Shown: positions 23,684 to 34,152, counted from the stretch's first letter. The stretch: 64,000 bases of DNA from Neurospora tetrasperma FGSC 2508 (GCF_000213175.1 NW_009799102.1:721239-785238), one strand, 5' to 3'. Notes: generated by a model not told the origin, from the sequence alone. Numbers and translations: made by a program.

Positions 23684-24583
23684 CTAACGGAACCCAAGAT
23701 GAACCCTCGCCCTCCTCTGCACCTCCTCCCGAATCAACACCACCTTCATCCTACACTTGATACTCTCCCGATCCAGACCAGGCCACATCTCCCTTCCGCG
23801 AGCGATATCCGCCTCCGTGACGACCACGTTAGGGGGCTCAGACGGGTAAGTATTTCTTCCATTGCCACCACCACCATTACCACCACCGTTATTGCCACCA
23901 TGCTGCTGATTGCTGCTGCTGCTGCTGCGGGGAGGGGGTTGTTGTTGTTGTTGGCGCCGGTTAGAATCACGTCTCATATCGATCACAAGCGTGCTATCAG
24001 TTGAGAAATCGGATCCCCCACCACCAGCGTCGGAATCAGCGTAGGGAAGTAATTGCGGGCCGCCCTGGTTTTGAGACTGAGTAGTCGAGGCGAGGGAAAC
24101 TACCGTGGGGGCATGTGAGCCGCCTTGGGCATGAAGGAGGGATAGTTCCCTTGCGGATAAGTCGCGACCGCGACCGCGGGGGTGGCTACTGCGATTCATG
24201 CCGCCCGAAGAAGAAGAAGCTCCAACTTGACTGAGGGAGTCATCGGGGCGGACGGTGGAAGCGTGGCTAGCTCGGCTGGCGCGGGAGTTGGTGGATACCA
24301 CGGAACCAACTTGGCTGCTGGAGTCGGAAGGGTCGACGTCACGGAGGGAGTGGTATGAGCCTTGGTGGGACTGGCGAGAGGCACCACGGCTGCTGATTTG
24401 GCTGGCGGGGTAGTCGATGCCTAGTTGGCCTTGTGAGTTCACGTATGTAGGACGGATGGTGGATTGGGAGGAGGCGGTCGAGGGCGCCACGGAGCCGGCG
24501 GTGGAGCCGGGGCCGCGGCCGGAGTTTATGTAGTACTCGACCGGGTGAGTGTAGCTGGCGCTGCTGTAGTAGGATTCGGGCAT
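23684..24583 (-). CDS. Ser/Gly/Gln-rich protein with conserved-looking C-terminus
   Basis: A single-exon ORF of 299 residues with a good start (MPESYYSSASYTHPVEYY). Residues 1-230 are low-complexity Ser, Gly, Gln and Asn. The last 50 residues are not: PPNVVVTEADIARGREMWPG, then LDRESIKCRMKVVLIREEVQ and RRARVHLGFR, predicted to form basic helices. This C-terminal segment is what I would expect to be conserved among ascomycetes. No known domain was recognised and the role is unknown. The opposite strand has an ORF over the last part, which looks like a shadow. Confidence 0.78.
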   Translation of the reverse strand: MPESYYSSASYTHPVEYYINSGRGPGSTAGSVAPSTASSQSTIRPTYVNSQGQLGIDYPASQISSRGASRQSHQGSYHSLRDVDPSDSSSQVGSVVSTNSRASRASHASTVRPDDSLSQVGASSSSGGMNRSSHPRGRGRDLSARELSLLHAQGGSHAPTVVSLASTTQSQNQGGPQLLPYADSDAGGGGSDFSTDSTLVIDMRRDSNRRQQQQQPPPRSSSSSNQQHGGNNGGGNGGGGNGRNTYPSEPPNVVVTEADIARGREMWPGLDRESIKCRMKVVLIREEVQRRARVHLGFR

Positions 24584-26854
24584 TTTGGGCGAGAGTGTTT
24601 GGTGGAGTGGTTTTCTAAGAAGGGTCGCAGATGAAGTGAGTTGTTGTCGTTGTCGTTGTTCCTTGCTGGTTGTTGCTGCTGTTGTTGCTGGCTGTTGACT
24701 TTTTCGGTTTCAACTTTTCGGAAACGGGACGCTCCACGACCAGATTTATACCTCATTCCATCTCCTCCTCGAGGCCTCTCGATCCTTCGTCTCGTTCCCT
24801 TGACAATGGAATTCTTCACCGATCTTCTTTCTCGCTAGCGCAGCGGTATGTATGGATGGAACAAACTCGCTGTTCACTCCCCGAACTACGCCAAAGTCAT
24901 TGAAACAATGGACTTCTTCACAGTTCTCTTTCGTACAAAACCGTCATGCAAGGAACACACTCGGTATCTCTTTTGTGGACTCCTTGGTTCTCGGTAGATC
25001 TCCGTCGGGTAGATGGTCAAAGTCACAGACAATGCGTTTTTTTTTTTTTTTTATCCCGTATTCATTACCAGGTACACCAGGTATGCATTGTTTTCATGCT
25101 CAGATGCTCAGAAAAAGGGGGCCGGGCAGGATGGATCTGTTCACAAGACACACAAAGGCAGCTTAATTCTACCAAGTGTGTCCAATTGTTTCCTTTACAA
25201 GGCCCTTGTCTTTATCTCTCTCTCACCCGGCACCGGCTCGGCAGCTTCGCAAGATTCCTCTTTTTTTCTTTGTTGACTGACTGACGGATTTCCTCTTTTG
25301 ATCTGAATGTCCCTGGAAATTGACTGCTTGGCCTACTTGGCTTTGGACTCTAACCATACTTCTATATATCGTTGTCTCTTCCATCTTTCAGGATTGTTTC
25401 AACTGGATACTTCCAAGATTGAACGAGCAACCACCCTTTTAATGACAAGGGCTGAAGATGACAGTAGGTATGTATTGGGGACTTGTCGTGGTCAAGCGGC
25501 AGGCCAGATCACCTTTAGGCTACCTACCTAGAGGTAGGAAATTGATTACTAGTTCATGTCCTGGCTAGTGCATCGACTAATTCATGTTGGGTTCTTTTTG
25601 GATTTCTTTCTGCTTGGATCTTTTCTGAACTCGATACTGCTTCATGGCATTCTTTCCTCCGTGAAGTTTCCATCCAACCCTGGTACATACGACCCAAAAA
25701 GCACTCGTGTTCACTCAAAGTGGAAGACGTACGGACTCCTAGCAGATGACCGTCATTGATGGCCCTAGTGATCAGAGTTCAAGAGATCGGTCGGACTCCT
25801 TCATACAAGCAGACAGCGTTGGATGCTCCTCTCTACCATTGTGAGGCGAATGAGGACTCGTGGTTCCCTGCCGGAATCAGGGAAATGCTTGAAAAAGAGA
25901 CACATGTGATTCTCCCTCAGATGCCTGCGGATAGGAAGCACTGTAGTCGGGTTTACCTACCTCTAGTTAGCGCCTTCATCCTTCGGCGATAAACACGAGA
26001 TAAAGCAAGATCATCCTGTGTTACTATTTTATCTCTTCTGTTGTTGTGGGCTCACTCGCCTTCCGCTGCCTCCTCTGATGGTGATGCAATTTGATTTTCC
26101 CGCGTTTTAGTCCGATCAGAACACCACTTTGAACATCTGGCTTGGAGTCACCGATCACGTACAAGAGTTTGTCGATGAATGTAGGGCTGGAGACAGGGGT
26201 ATGGGAACAATGTGTTTGGGTGGATGGTACAGGCATGGTGTTTTACATTGAGCTTCATGCTTCGTACCGGTACATGGGTAGGGGTACCTACCTGCCTTGC
26301 CACAACGTAGTCTGGACTGGTCTAATCATGTTGAATCATATCGCTTTTCTCCCATTCTTCTACATGTTTGTCCTTAATCCCACTTTGCTCGTTCGTTTCA
26401 TTTTAACTAGCGGAAGCATGCGTACTAGGCGAGTCTTGGCAGGAACCGTACCTAGGCTCGAAGACACCATCGTACAAGGCGGGCTGGCCCGCAAACACTA
26501 CCTTATTTCAACCCTTGTCGTTATGTTTCATCCTGTGAAAATGTGCCTCTATATTGCCGGCGGTCATGGGCAAACACGGACGCGGTTCGGATGGAAAGCG
26601 GAAGCATACCTACACCAACAACGCAAGAAACCGGGAATTCGGCATGCCTTGAACTGTGTGAGGGCTGCAAAAGCTGTGAAGTATGGTAGTATCTATATAA
26701 ACCTAGTCCCCCCTCGCCATCGATCGAGTCAACCGCTTCACCTCACACACGGACTCTCTCGATCGCCAAAAATTTCCGGCAGAGAAGATTTCTTTCAACA
26801 ACTACGTGCACTCAACAACTTTTGTCTCTCAACCCTCAATTCACAACAGCAACC
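24584..26854. other. Divergent intergenic region
   Basis: 2.3 kb between the minus-strand 23684-24583 gene and the plus-strand 26855 gene. It has a 17-T run near 25036-25052 and several CCTACCTAGGTAGG-like elements (25513-25537, 25956-25971, 26284-26295). Plus-strand open frames such as 26142-26909 lack any family signal and end inside the next gene in another frame. TATATAAA at about 26693-26700 is a plausible TATA box for the 26855 gene. Confidence 0.55.
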
Positions 26855-27529
26855 ATGCGTTCCCCCACCTTTACCAACTCCCTCGGCTCCCTCGCCATTC
26901 TCATGGTAAGTCTCTCTCCCTCTCTCCCTCTCTCCCCACAACCTCACCATCTAACTTCCCTCTCGCAGTCCACCCTCACCCTCGCCCACCCGACGGTCCA
27001 CGCCATCCCGACCCCCGACCTCCTCGGTCTCGACGACGACCCGACTCTCAACGCTACCGCCCTCCAAATCCTCACTCCTCCCGAACCCCTCACCGTCCTT
27101 CCCCCCGACGACACAATCACCATCACCTCCAACTCCAGCACCATGAGCACCCTGAGCATCGCCACCACCGGCCCCTGGATCGCCGGCTGCATCCAAGTCG
27201 ACAACATCGGCACCGGCAGCCCTGCCTCTTCCAAGCACATCCGAGAGGGCATCAAGTACCTGCGTGGCGTCCCCGGTCAGCCACAAATCACCCACTACGG
27301 GTGCTCGCAGGTGAGCTGCAGCTACAAGAGCGCCATCTTTTGGTGTAACGAGGAATTGGGGTGGGGGTTGCGACTGAACAGTTTTGCGGATATTGCGGAT
27401 GGGGCGCAGGCGATCATGGACCGGTGCGGCAAGGGGAAGGACGTGATGGGGAAGTCGACGACGGGGTGGGCGCCGGATCAGCAGAAGGGACAGCAGTGGA
27501 GTGTTGTTGTTACGGGAGGGGATTGTTGA
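26855..27529 (+). CDS. Small secreted Cys-containing protein
   Basis: Exons 26855-26905 and 26969-27529 give 203 residues; the 63-nt intron (GTAAGT..TCGCAG) also reads through in frame. The spliced N-terminus MRSPTFTNSLGSLAILM/STLTLAHPTVHA is a signal peptide. A Thr/Pro-rich segment follows, then a folded-looking C-terminal domain: WIAGCIQVDN, YGCSQVSCSYKSAIFWCNEEL, SFADIADGAQAIMDRC and a final VVTGGDC. Six or seven cysteines would form disulfides. The layout resembles a fungal family of secreted proteins of unknown function in which a GCSQ..C..W.C core is followed by SFAD...AI...C. Extracellular location is inferred. A hairpin-free TATA-like element lies about 155 nt upstream. Confidence 0.83.
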   Translation: MRSPTFTNSLGSLAILMVSLSPSLPLSPQPHHLTSLSQSTLTLAHPTVHAIPTPDLLGLDDDPTLNATALQILTPPEPLTVLPPDDTITITSNSSTMSTLSIATTGPWIAGCIQVDNIGTGSPASSKHIREGIKYLRGVPGQPQITHYGCSQVSCSYKSAIFWCNEELGWGLRLNSFADIADGAQAIMDRCGKGKDVMGKSTTGWAPDQQKGQQWSVVVTGGDC

Positions 27530-28399
27530 GGTATCTGCCGGTGGGTGGGTGGATGGTTCTGAAAGGGGTGAGTGAGATTCAAAAATGGGGATGGAGATGG
27601 AACTGAAGCTGAAGAAAGGAAAGGGGGATGGATTGTGAATGTTGATGCTGCCCTCGGGCGTTCCTAGGAGGAGTTCGTGATGGAAAAAGAAAACTGGCGT
27701 GGTTTAAGATAGAGGAAGGATGTTTCGATGGGAGAAAAATAATAGAGTCTCATGGTTTTGAGCCACTGAATGAGGAAGAAGCCGAAGGATAGGTAATAAG
27801 AAGTGCCATGAAGTAATACGATCGAAGATCCAAATGCCAGAACCTCAACCCACTACCTCAAGCACACACACCACCCTTGACAAGAACTGACCATCCACCC
27901 GCAAAGAGTACAGAATCAGCAAGCTGTGTCTCCCCCATACCCTTCTCATCTTCTCAGTTAACCAAAGGATGACACTTATCAAGGTCACCAAAGGCTTCGA
28001 TATATGCACCTCGATCCAAAAGCAATTACACCACGGTCATCTCTGGATTTGGATGGCGCGCCCGAGCTGCTTAGGTATGCAGAACTGTTTGTTCTTTCTG
28101 GTGACTTTGTAGAATGACATGTCTTCCCCGACAATCGACTGTACGTTTCGTCGCTTGTCGCGCTGCTCGGGTAACGACGACGCACCGCATCCATGACCGT
28201 ACCGTTGTATCCGCCGAAGTGGATGCGCTCGCGGATTCAGCATGTACTTGGTGTGCAAGGAATGAGGGATTTGCCATGGCCATTGTGTGTCAGCATGCAT
28301 CTGAAAAACGAGTACAGAGGGCTCAACCTGAGGGTTTGCTGGGATAAGTTCTGGTGCTGTTTGGTGAAAGAAGTACCTTTACACAACGTCTTCATGGAA
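27530..28399. other. 3' flank and tail of the NACHT relic
   Basis: After the secreted-protein stop there is about 450 nt of plain spacer. From about 27960 the minus strand has broken frames that could be the degraded C-terminal continuation of the NACHT relic (for example a frame with FFHQTAPEL near 28360), but nothing is certain. Confidence 0.4.
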
Positions 28400-29280
28400 A
28401 GAGACGAACAAGCCTGTGTGCAGCATTCATCTCTGACACTTTCCAGTGGCCGTACAGGTCCATAATGAGGCGTAGGGCTCGGCGAACGAGTGAATTCTCT
28501 GTCGGTCTGCTTAGGAGCTTCTCATATGCATCCTTTACAGACGTTGGCAACGTCGTGAAAATATGTTCAATGCCGTCCGCCGTCTTTTTTCAAGATTGGA
28601 ATCGTTCATCGTCGACAAACAGGGCAACCCGAAGGCACGTGCATTGTGCAATCTTGGACAGCATGTCGTGTGTTTCTTCCTCAGATCAACGTGGAAGGCG
28701 GTTTCTTTAGCAAACTGTCCCAGGACAATGTTCGATGGCAAGGATGACCTCTTACTGATATCATTGCACTGATCTTCGCCCATGATTCGCACATATGACG
28801 GAACAACGTTTTCCAGGGAAGCAAACTGGGAGGAGATGATTTGATAAGGGCCCGTTCTGAAGAGGAATTTGGTGTTGAAAGACTTTGCCATGTTCTGATG
28901 GAGATCTGGGACCAGGGACTTTATAGGTCAGAGGTATCACATCCATCGAGCGCGTCCATGATAACTACCTATATTGGAGCCAGCTTCAGGGTCGCGTACA
29001 ATCTGCGAAAAGATGGTCCAGAGCGACGATGGAATATTGACAAGCCCCTGAGAATCTCGTAAGAGTGGATCCATGGCATGCTTTTTGAGCAATATCGGTG
29101 TGTTGAAGATGAGATGACGAAGTATAGTGTTGAGACATTCTGGTTCATTGGGGTTCTTTGAGGAAGAAGTAGCGAATAGTATTACGCAGTAGGAGGGGTC
29201 CGGAACTTTGTTCCATCCACTGGCAAAAGCTTCGCTGTCGATCGAAACCGACCGTCTGCCACTAGTCAGGGGGTATGCAG
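28400..29280 (-). pseudogene. NACHT-type NTPase relic (NLR-like), frameshifted
   Basis: Reading 29280 to 28400 on the minus strand, three frames in turn give recognisable pieces of one protein. First KNPNEPECLNTILRHLIFN, LLKKHAMDPLL and SSLWTIFSQIVRDPEAG. Then, about 28969-28925, the Walker-B-like VVIMDALDGCD. Next KFLFRTGPYQIISS and SYVRIMGEDQCNDIS (about 28880-28760). Finally KKTADGIEHIFTTLPTSVKD, AYEKLLSRP and WKVSEMNAAHRL (28605-28400). That order is the core of fungal NACHT proteins (HET-E/HET-D/NWD types): Walker B, 'TSRPY', 'GEDE..I' and 'IEHIFTTLP.SV.DAYEKIL'. Stops and frameshifts separate the pieces, and no GxxGxGKS P-loop is visible upstream. In the family such proteins act in heterokaryon incompatibility or immunity-like responses. 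Here it is dead. Confidence 0.8.
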
Positions 29281-30990
29281 GTAAGCCCGCTAACCATTCA
29301 GCTTAGTGCGGGCGACTTTAGCGCGTAGGGGTTTTGGTACATAGCTACACGAACTCTACTCTTTGGTCACTTCGTAGGTATCCGTATTTGTTGAACGTTG
29401 CTGTTGAAGGCACTCGATTTCTTTATACGATATTTCTCGCTTGTCCCTTCGCTGTGCTTCGGCTTGCTGGAACTTGTAGTGCTCAGTGAAGGCGATCAGA
29501 ATTTCCTATTCAACCTGCAACTGTTTCTCGGTTGTGTTGGCGATCTTTTGTTGTGGTGTTCTTGGCTTCGAGAAGCAGAGTAGAAGCGGTGACCAGCTCT
29601 ACTCGTCTGGGCTAGAGGCGTTTCTAGCCCAGACAAGTAGTTCTAGGCCTTGGTTCTGTGGAGCTTTTGCCTTCTCATTGTTGGCCCGCAACTCCTTCCA
29701 CGTTTTCAGCTTGAAGGTCTCCTTAACGAACGTCTTGGCAGTATGTTCATGACCCCGAAGAACTGTACGGCTCTGCACCTTTGGTAAGGCATTGTAGATT
29801 ATCTCAAAATACACCTCCATCACCACCTCTAGATGCAAATTCAAGGGGTCGTCCCGTAGGGGAAACAGAGGTTCGAGAGCGGAGTAGTACTGCATCTTGT
29901 GAATGGTATATGTGAAGCCTTCGCGGTTCGCTTTTTCAGCTTAGAAATGGTTGGTCAAAAGCGGGAGGATCAGACATACGGCGACTCAGGCTATTGATGT
30001 TTCGGAGAATGCGCTCACGGCTTGGTAGCGAATCCTTTGATCGTGCGCAGACACTATACCGTTCTTCCCATGACATTGCCTGTGCATCCTATCACCCTCT
30101 CTTCGGTTGTCCCCAGCCGGCTGGAGTATTGAACATCGAGGTAATAGACAACCCAAGTCAAGTGTAGTCGTAAATGCACCTGGATACTAGATCCGTCCCT
30201 TGATGGTAAACATTCTTGATGGACGCAATCATCAAAGAACAGACAGTCTGAGTCGACAAAACATAGTAACTCATGGAAGTCCACCTCACATAACGGCCTT
30301 GAATTGTCGCTTCTTTCCTGTTGAACCAGTGCTGTTTACAGGCTCTTTTCTGTCTTTGGCGTTTTCCCAAGGTCGAATTGTAGATCCACGTTTCGCCGTG
30401 TTCCTCTAGCAGGCCAACAATCAACCCATTTAGAGCGACAGGTTGACTCTCGACAGCCTCTCGGCTTTTGGGCAGATTATTTTTTTCATCAGCTGGTCAA
30501 CCAGTCTGATCTTGGGCACCTTAGCACCTCCTATGATTGCGAGAGGTATGTGCCCCTATCCAACGAGGAACCTTGGCAGGCTTAGGTGTCGGCAACAATA
30601 ACAGGCGCCGTACCCGAGGATTGCTTGTTGCCAATTGTTCTGTTGACAAAGCATTTAGAGCACGCTTCTGGTAAAAATGGCCCATTTCCAGGAGTTTGAT
30701 TCTCCAGGTTGTAGCTCGAAGAGCTGAGTAGGTAGTCTGTATGAGAACAGGACTGGTGATGTTGCGTCGGATGAGTGGAGGGTATGAGTTGAAGTAGCGT
30801 TAGCATTTACCAGGAGTGGGGTTTTAAATGAGAGCGAGAGCTTCGAGGTTTGATGTGGGAGATAGGTAGGTACCTGATCGGTTCAGACCACAAGGTGACT
30901 CCTGCTGAAGCACATTGTGGAACGTAACCGACGTGATTGGATCAACAACGAAGAAACCTGTCGACCACTGGTAGACAAGAATTGCATGCA
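29281..30990. other. Gene graveyard, unassigned fragments
   Basis: Minus-strand frames at 29599-29895 (98 codons, with LEPLFPLRDDPLNLHLEVV) and at 30054-30424 look like former coding DNA, possibly the upstream part of the NACHT relic or a second dead gene. I cannot name them. A strong 18-bp hairpin lies at 29599-29640. No intact gene is visible. Confidence 0.4.
29599..29640. repeat. 18-bp inverted repeat, 6-nt loop
   Basis: Left arm CTACTCGTCTGGGCTAGA (29599-29616) and right arm TCTAGCCCAGACAAGTAG (29623-29640) are complementary at 17 of 18 positions around the loop GGCGTT. The single mismatch is a C opposite an A on the plus strand, which becomes a G-U wobble in a minus-strand transcript, so that RNA could form the full stem. 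Confidence 0.9.
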
Positions 30991-31953
30991 TTACCACCAG
31001 ACGCTGCTCATCTTCTCGGAAGAAGTTGCACTGTATCTGACAGTCATCTCCGATTCTGAAATGACATCGGATCCCAACTTCTCCGTGCGGGCTTCGCCTG
31101 GGTAGATGTAGATGGCGCTCACTGTCGTATGAGGACCTGCGTTGTTCTGGGAGCCTCTTAGATCGTCACCGTTCGAGTGCACCTCAGACGTTGGGGATGA
31201 CGACGATGAAGTCTCAACGAGCCGAAAAATCTCCTTGTATCCCGTGGGCACAAAACCCAGGCGCGCGAATGTCTTCTTTCCCGCAGGCGTTGCCGTGAGT
31301 GCTGTTGATCAAGGAACCAATCCCGTCAGTCTTGATATTTCCAACCCAGTCAAAGCAACCGACGAGCTTTCGAGTTACTCACCAGAGAATCCCAGAACAT
31401 CCCATCTCCTCTCCGCCGCCTCAGCGTTGAATGCCTCAACCCTCCTCTGGATCTCTGCCAATACCATGTCCGCAAATCGCATGCTGCCATACTCACAGCC
31501 TCCCACTGTCACTGTTGCAGGCCGCGCACCAGTCTTCTTCGAGGCGTCTCCGGCGTCCCATGCAGTGAAGCGTTCGATGTGGAACACATGCAATCCAACC
31601 TCCACAGGCGCCTGCAGCTGCACCTCACTCTCCATCTTCGTGCTGCTTCCACCACCACCACCAACACCCGCGAACATCTCTCCAGCATCAATGTCCACCT
31701 CCTTGATCTTGCCCACCAGCAAGTCCTCCCAATACGTCTTCACAAGAGGAAGGACAATGATGACGCCCACTGGTTGTTCCGAGCCATCATTGCTGGCACT
31801 GAAGCAGATTGACAACTCGGGACAGGCGTCTCTCCAACTTTGCAGGCGCTCATAGGTCAACGGAGCCGGGTACATTTCTTGATCGGAAGCGTAGATGGTG
31901 TGGAGGAGGGCGTCGCTGATTCGACTGGTGTGGAGGAGGCTGGATATGGTCAT
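30991..31953 (-). CDS. GNAT-fold N-acetyltransferase-like protein
   Basis: Exons 31953-31383 and 31301-30991 join (GTGAGT..CAACAG) to 293 residues. The Met at 31953 (MTISSLLHTSRISDALL) starts a compact domain; an in-frame Met at 32199 would add 82 low-complexity residues and is less likely. Landmarks are ASDQEMYPAPLTYERLQSW, PVGVIIVLPLVKTYWEDLLVGKI, GLHVFHIERF and, across the splice, ALTATPAGKKTFARLGFVPTGYKEIFRL. A mixed alpha/beta pattern with 'V.I..LP...YW..LL.G.I' and a terminal 'GK..F..LGF' fits GNAT proteins, in which the last motif follows the acetyl-CoA site. The acetyl-CoA loop is not textbook, so activity is uncertain. A Gly/Ser-rich insert sits mid-domain. Substrate unknown. Confidence 0.72.
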
Positions 31954-32613
31954 TGTGGCAGAGAGTGTCGGGGTGGGGACGGGATTCAAGCGAGAGGTGA
32001 CCGCGAAAATGTAAGGTAAAGAAGTCGTGAAAGACTGTGGAAGACACGGTGACGGTGTCCGCTGAGGATGTTCTCTTGGCCTTTGGTGCAACGGAGTGCT
32101 GCGGTGCGACTGGTGGAAGTTGGAAATCCCAGAGTTTTGCTGAAGTCCAGCAATTTTAATTCGATCTTCACCAAAAGGAGGAAAGAACTCGGCCAGCAAT
32201 TAACGAGTGAACGGAGACAGCTGGATACACAAGGAAGGAATGACAATGACAACTTGAGTAAAGAAATTGCGCCCGTTATGACTCGCGACAGGTATGTGAG
32301 AAGTGCTCAGTATGCCAGTCAGTGGCAAGATGGTGGAAGCTCACAATTTTACCGAGTTTGAAGATGAGAATTTTTTCTGGCAGCCTAATAAAATTGAAAC
32401 ATCACAGCAGCCGATGAAACCTTATGCTACACAGCTCTGGCGGCAACAAAGACACAAAAATACACTTCTTTGAAAAGCCATTGTACAGAAACTTGATTGC
32501 CATAAGCCACAAAGGAAAAAAAGAAAGAAACAGAGAGAGAGAGAAACGAGAGATACACGAAAGCGAAAGATGCAAAAAAGATGATGTTGTCCTAGAAGGA
32601 ACATCGGGAATTG
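31954..32613. other. Intergenic
   Basis: Promoter side of the GNAT-like gene and 3' flank of the tRNA-Lys (minus strand). A purine run of GAGAGAGAGA near 32531-32545 is the only notable repeat. If translation began at 32199, part of this would be coding. Confidence 0.5.
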
Positions 32614-32686
32614 AGCCCGACGTGGGGGTCGAACCCACAACCTTGAGATTAAGAGTCTCACGCTCTACCGATTGAGCTAGCCGGGC
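32614..32686 (-). tRNA. tRNA-Lys(CTT), intronless
   Basis: On the minus strand the 73-nt cloverleaf starts GCCCGGCTAGCTCAATCGG, has anticodon CTT and the T-arm GTGGGTTCGACCCCCAC, and ends GTCGGGC plus discriminator T. It is identical to the mature part of the tRNA at 8100-8187 but lacks the 15-nt intron. Confidence 0.97.
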
Positions 32687-33245
32687 AGCGCAAGCTGCCA
32701 TTGGTTGATGGTTTACATCAAAACTTTACACTATATTTGAAGGTAGGCCCCGCATAACCCAAATTTGTCACTTGAAGTGAGAAACACCGCCGCACAAAGG
32801 CAGCCACTCTTCGTTTTGACCATCCAAAACCATCCAGTAGAGTCTTCTGACTGTTTCATTCCATAATATAAGACTTTCTCATAAATGTTCATTCCTTCCA
32901 AATGCATGCAATGGTAGCCGCAAGCGACCAATCCACATCCCCGGACGGAACACAAAGCGCGCCCATCCAGCCCCCTGCAAGGCTTACACTAGATTTCCAG
33001 AGGCTATCTAGGTATTTTCCGATAAGCGATCCGACGCCTCGGGATTTTGTCATTGCCATGATAGCCATGACAGGAAGGGATCTACACGCTAACCCGATGC
33101 TGAAGTGAAGCATGACATGAACATCACGCAGGTCCCACATCCAAAGAGGCTAACTACATTCGCCGTAGGATGCATACCGCCTTTTGCATATGTCGTGTTG
33201 GGTCCATTGGGCTTCAAGTTGCTGCCATCAAGGTGCGGCGGTCAC

Positions 33246-33452
33246 GGCAGGAAGCAACTCAAAAAGAAAACTCATCATCCACGAAGCGGACCTGAATGTA
33301 TTAGAGTTGAGAGTGTGTCAATCACCAGACCTTGAAATTAGTGACAAGTTGCCATGAAGCGGCAGGAAGTCAGAAAAGTTCATCATCATTCACAAAGCGG
33401 AACTAAAAGTTTTAGGGTTAAGAGAGTGTATTAATCACCAGGCCTTAGTGAT
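33246..33452. repeat. Diverged direct tandem duplication of about 95 bp
   Basis: Copy A (33246-33345) and copy B (33361-33452) both start GGCAGGAAG and share the ordered blocks CATCATyCAC(G/A)AAGCGGA, TTAGrGTTrAGAG, ATCACCAGrCCTT and TTAGTGA. Many differences are C/T or G/A transitions, with a few short indels. Confidence 0.8.
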
Positions 33453-33623
33453 ACATAGCTATGTGTAAAAAAAGGAAAATAGTAAAGCAGATCTTAACAG
33501 GAAGAGACACGCATTGTAAGATATCGATCCAATCCATCAACTCATCACCTTCATCCCCCAAAACCAAATCCCAAGATTATCGGCTTCTGTTGCGTCCAGA
33601 CATGCTTGTGTAGCAGCTCGTTG

Positions 33624-33683
33624 TGCTGCCAGTCCAGCAGAAGGGGCTCCTTGCAGCAGAAGGGGGGTGCTGGACTGGCAGCA
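33624..33683 (-). terminator. Perfect 16-bp inverted repeat in eas 3' region
   Basis: TGCTGCCAGTCCAGCA (33624-33639) and TGCTGGACTGGCAGCA (33668-33683) are exact reverse complements with a 28-nt loop, 49 nt after the eas stop. The loop edge repeats CAGCAGAAGGGG directly. It would form a strong hairpin in the eas mRNA 3' UTR; whether it acts in 3'-end formation, stability or otherwise is not shown by the sequence. Confidence 0.75.
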
Positions 33684-33731
33684 GCATTAAGAAGGCATTG
33701 CCTAGACTTTGCGCTGTTGCCGCGTAAAGAC

Positions 33732-34152
33732 TTAGGCAACGCAGTTGGCGGCGTTGATGATGAGGAAAGAGTTGCCGGTCTTTTTTCGTCGGCACAAAAG
33801 CGAAGGTTAGCAAGGGGAACTGTTGCTGAATAGAGTGCGCTGTAGTGTGGAGTGAGAAGGAGGAAAGGCTTACGTTGGTAACATCGTCCTTGCAGCACTT
33901 GACGCTGGCACCACATTGGGAGCCGATGACACCGACAACGCAGCCGAGCGAGGCGCTGAGGTCGACGGGGATGAGGTTGAGGAGACCAGGGGAGCCGGCG
34001 GGGCCGGACATAGACTGGCAGCAGTAAGGCTTGTAGTCGTCGATGGAGCAGGTGTTGGGGCCGATGGTGGTGGCGCGGGGAACAACCTCAGCCGGGGCCG
34101 CAGCGGCGGTCATGGCAATGGCGAGGATGGTGAAGACGCTGGTGAACTGCAT
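33732..34152 (-). CDS. eas: Hydrophobin EAS (CCG-2), rodlet protein
   Basis: Exons 34152-33874 and 33779-33732 join over a 94-nt intron (GTAAGC..AAAAAG) to 108 residues. The signal peptide is MQFTSVFTILAIAMTAAAAP. Eight cysteines sit at 35, 44, 45, 71, 80, 86, 87 and 106 in the hydrophobin order C, CC, C, C, CC, C. The long spacing between the third and fourth cysteines marks a class I protein. The sequence (CSIDDYKPYCCQSMSGPAGS; DLSASLGCVVGVIGSQCG) matches N. crassa EAS as I remember it. EAS self-assembles into the hydrophobic rodlet layer of conidia; loss makes them 'easily wettable'. The gene is known to be clock-controlled (ccg-2), light-induced and developmentally regulated. The eighth Cys is encoded in the 48-nt second exon. 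The acceptor AAAAAG is not the usual YAG. Confidence 0.97.

Larger units (their letters stand above)
32687..33731. other. Intergenic between tRNA-Lys and eas
   Basis: It contains a diverged tandem duplication (33246-33452), and the eas 3' UTR with a perfect inverted repeat (33624-33683). No coding frame of note. Confidence 0.6.

Noticed and set aside
26142-26909. 255-codon plus-strand frame before the secreted protein
   Set aside because: Runs across a probable TATA box and into the next gene in another frame, with no recognisable domain or suitable start.
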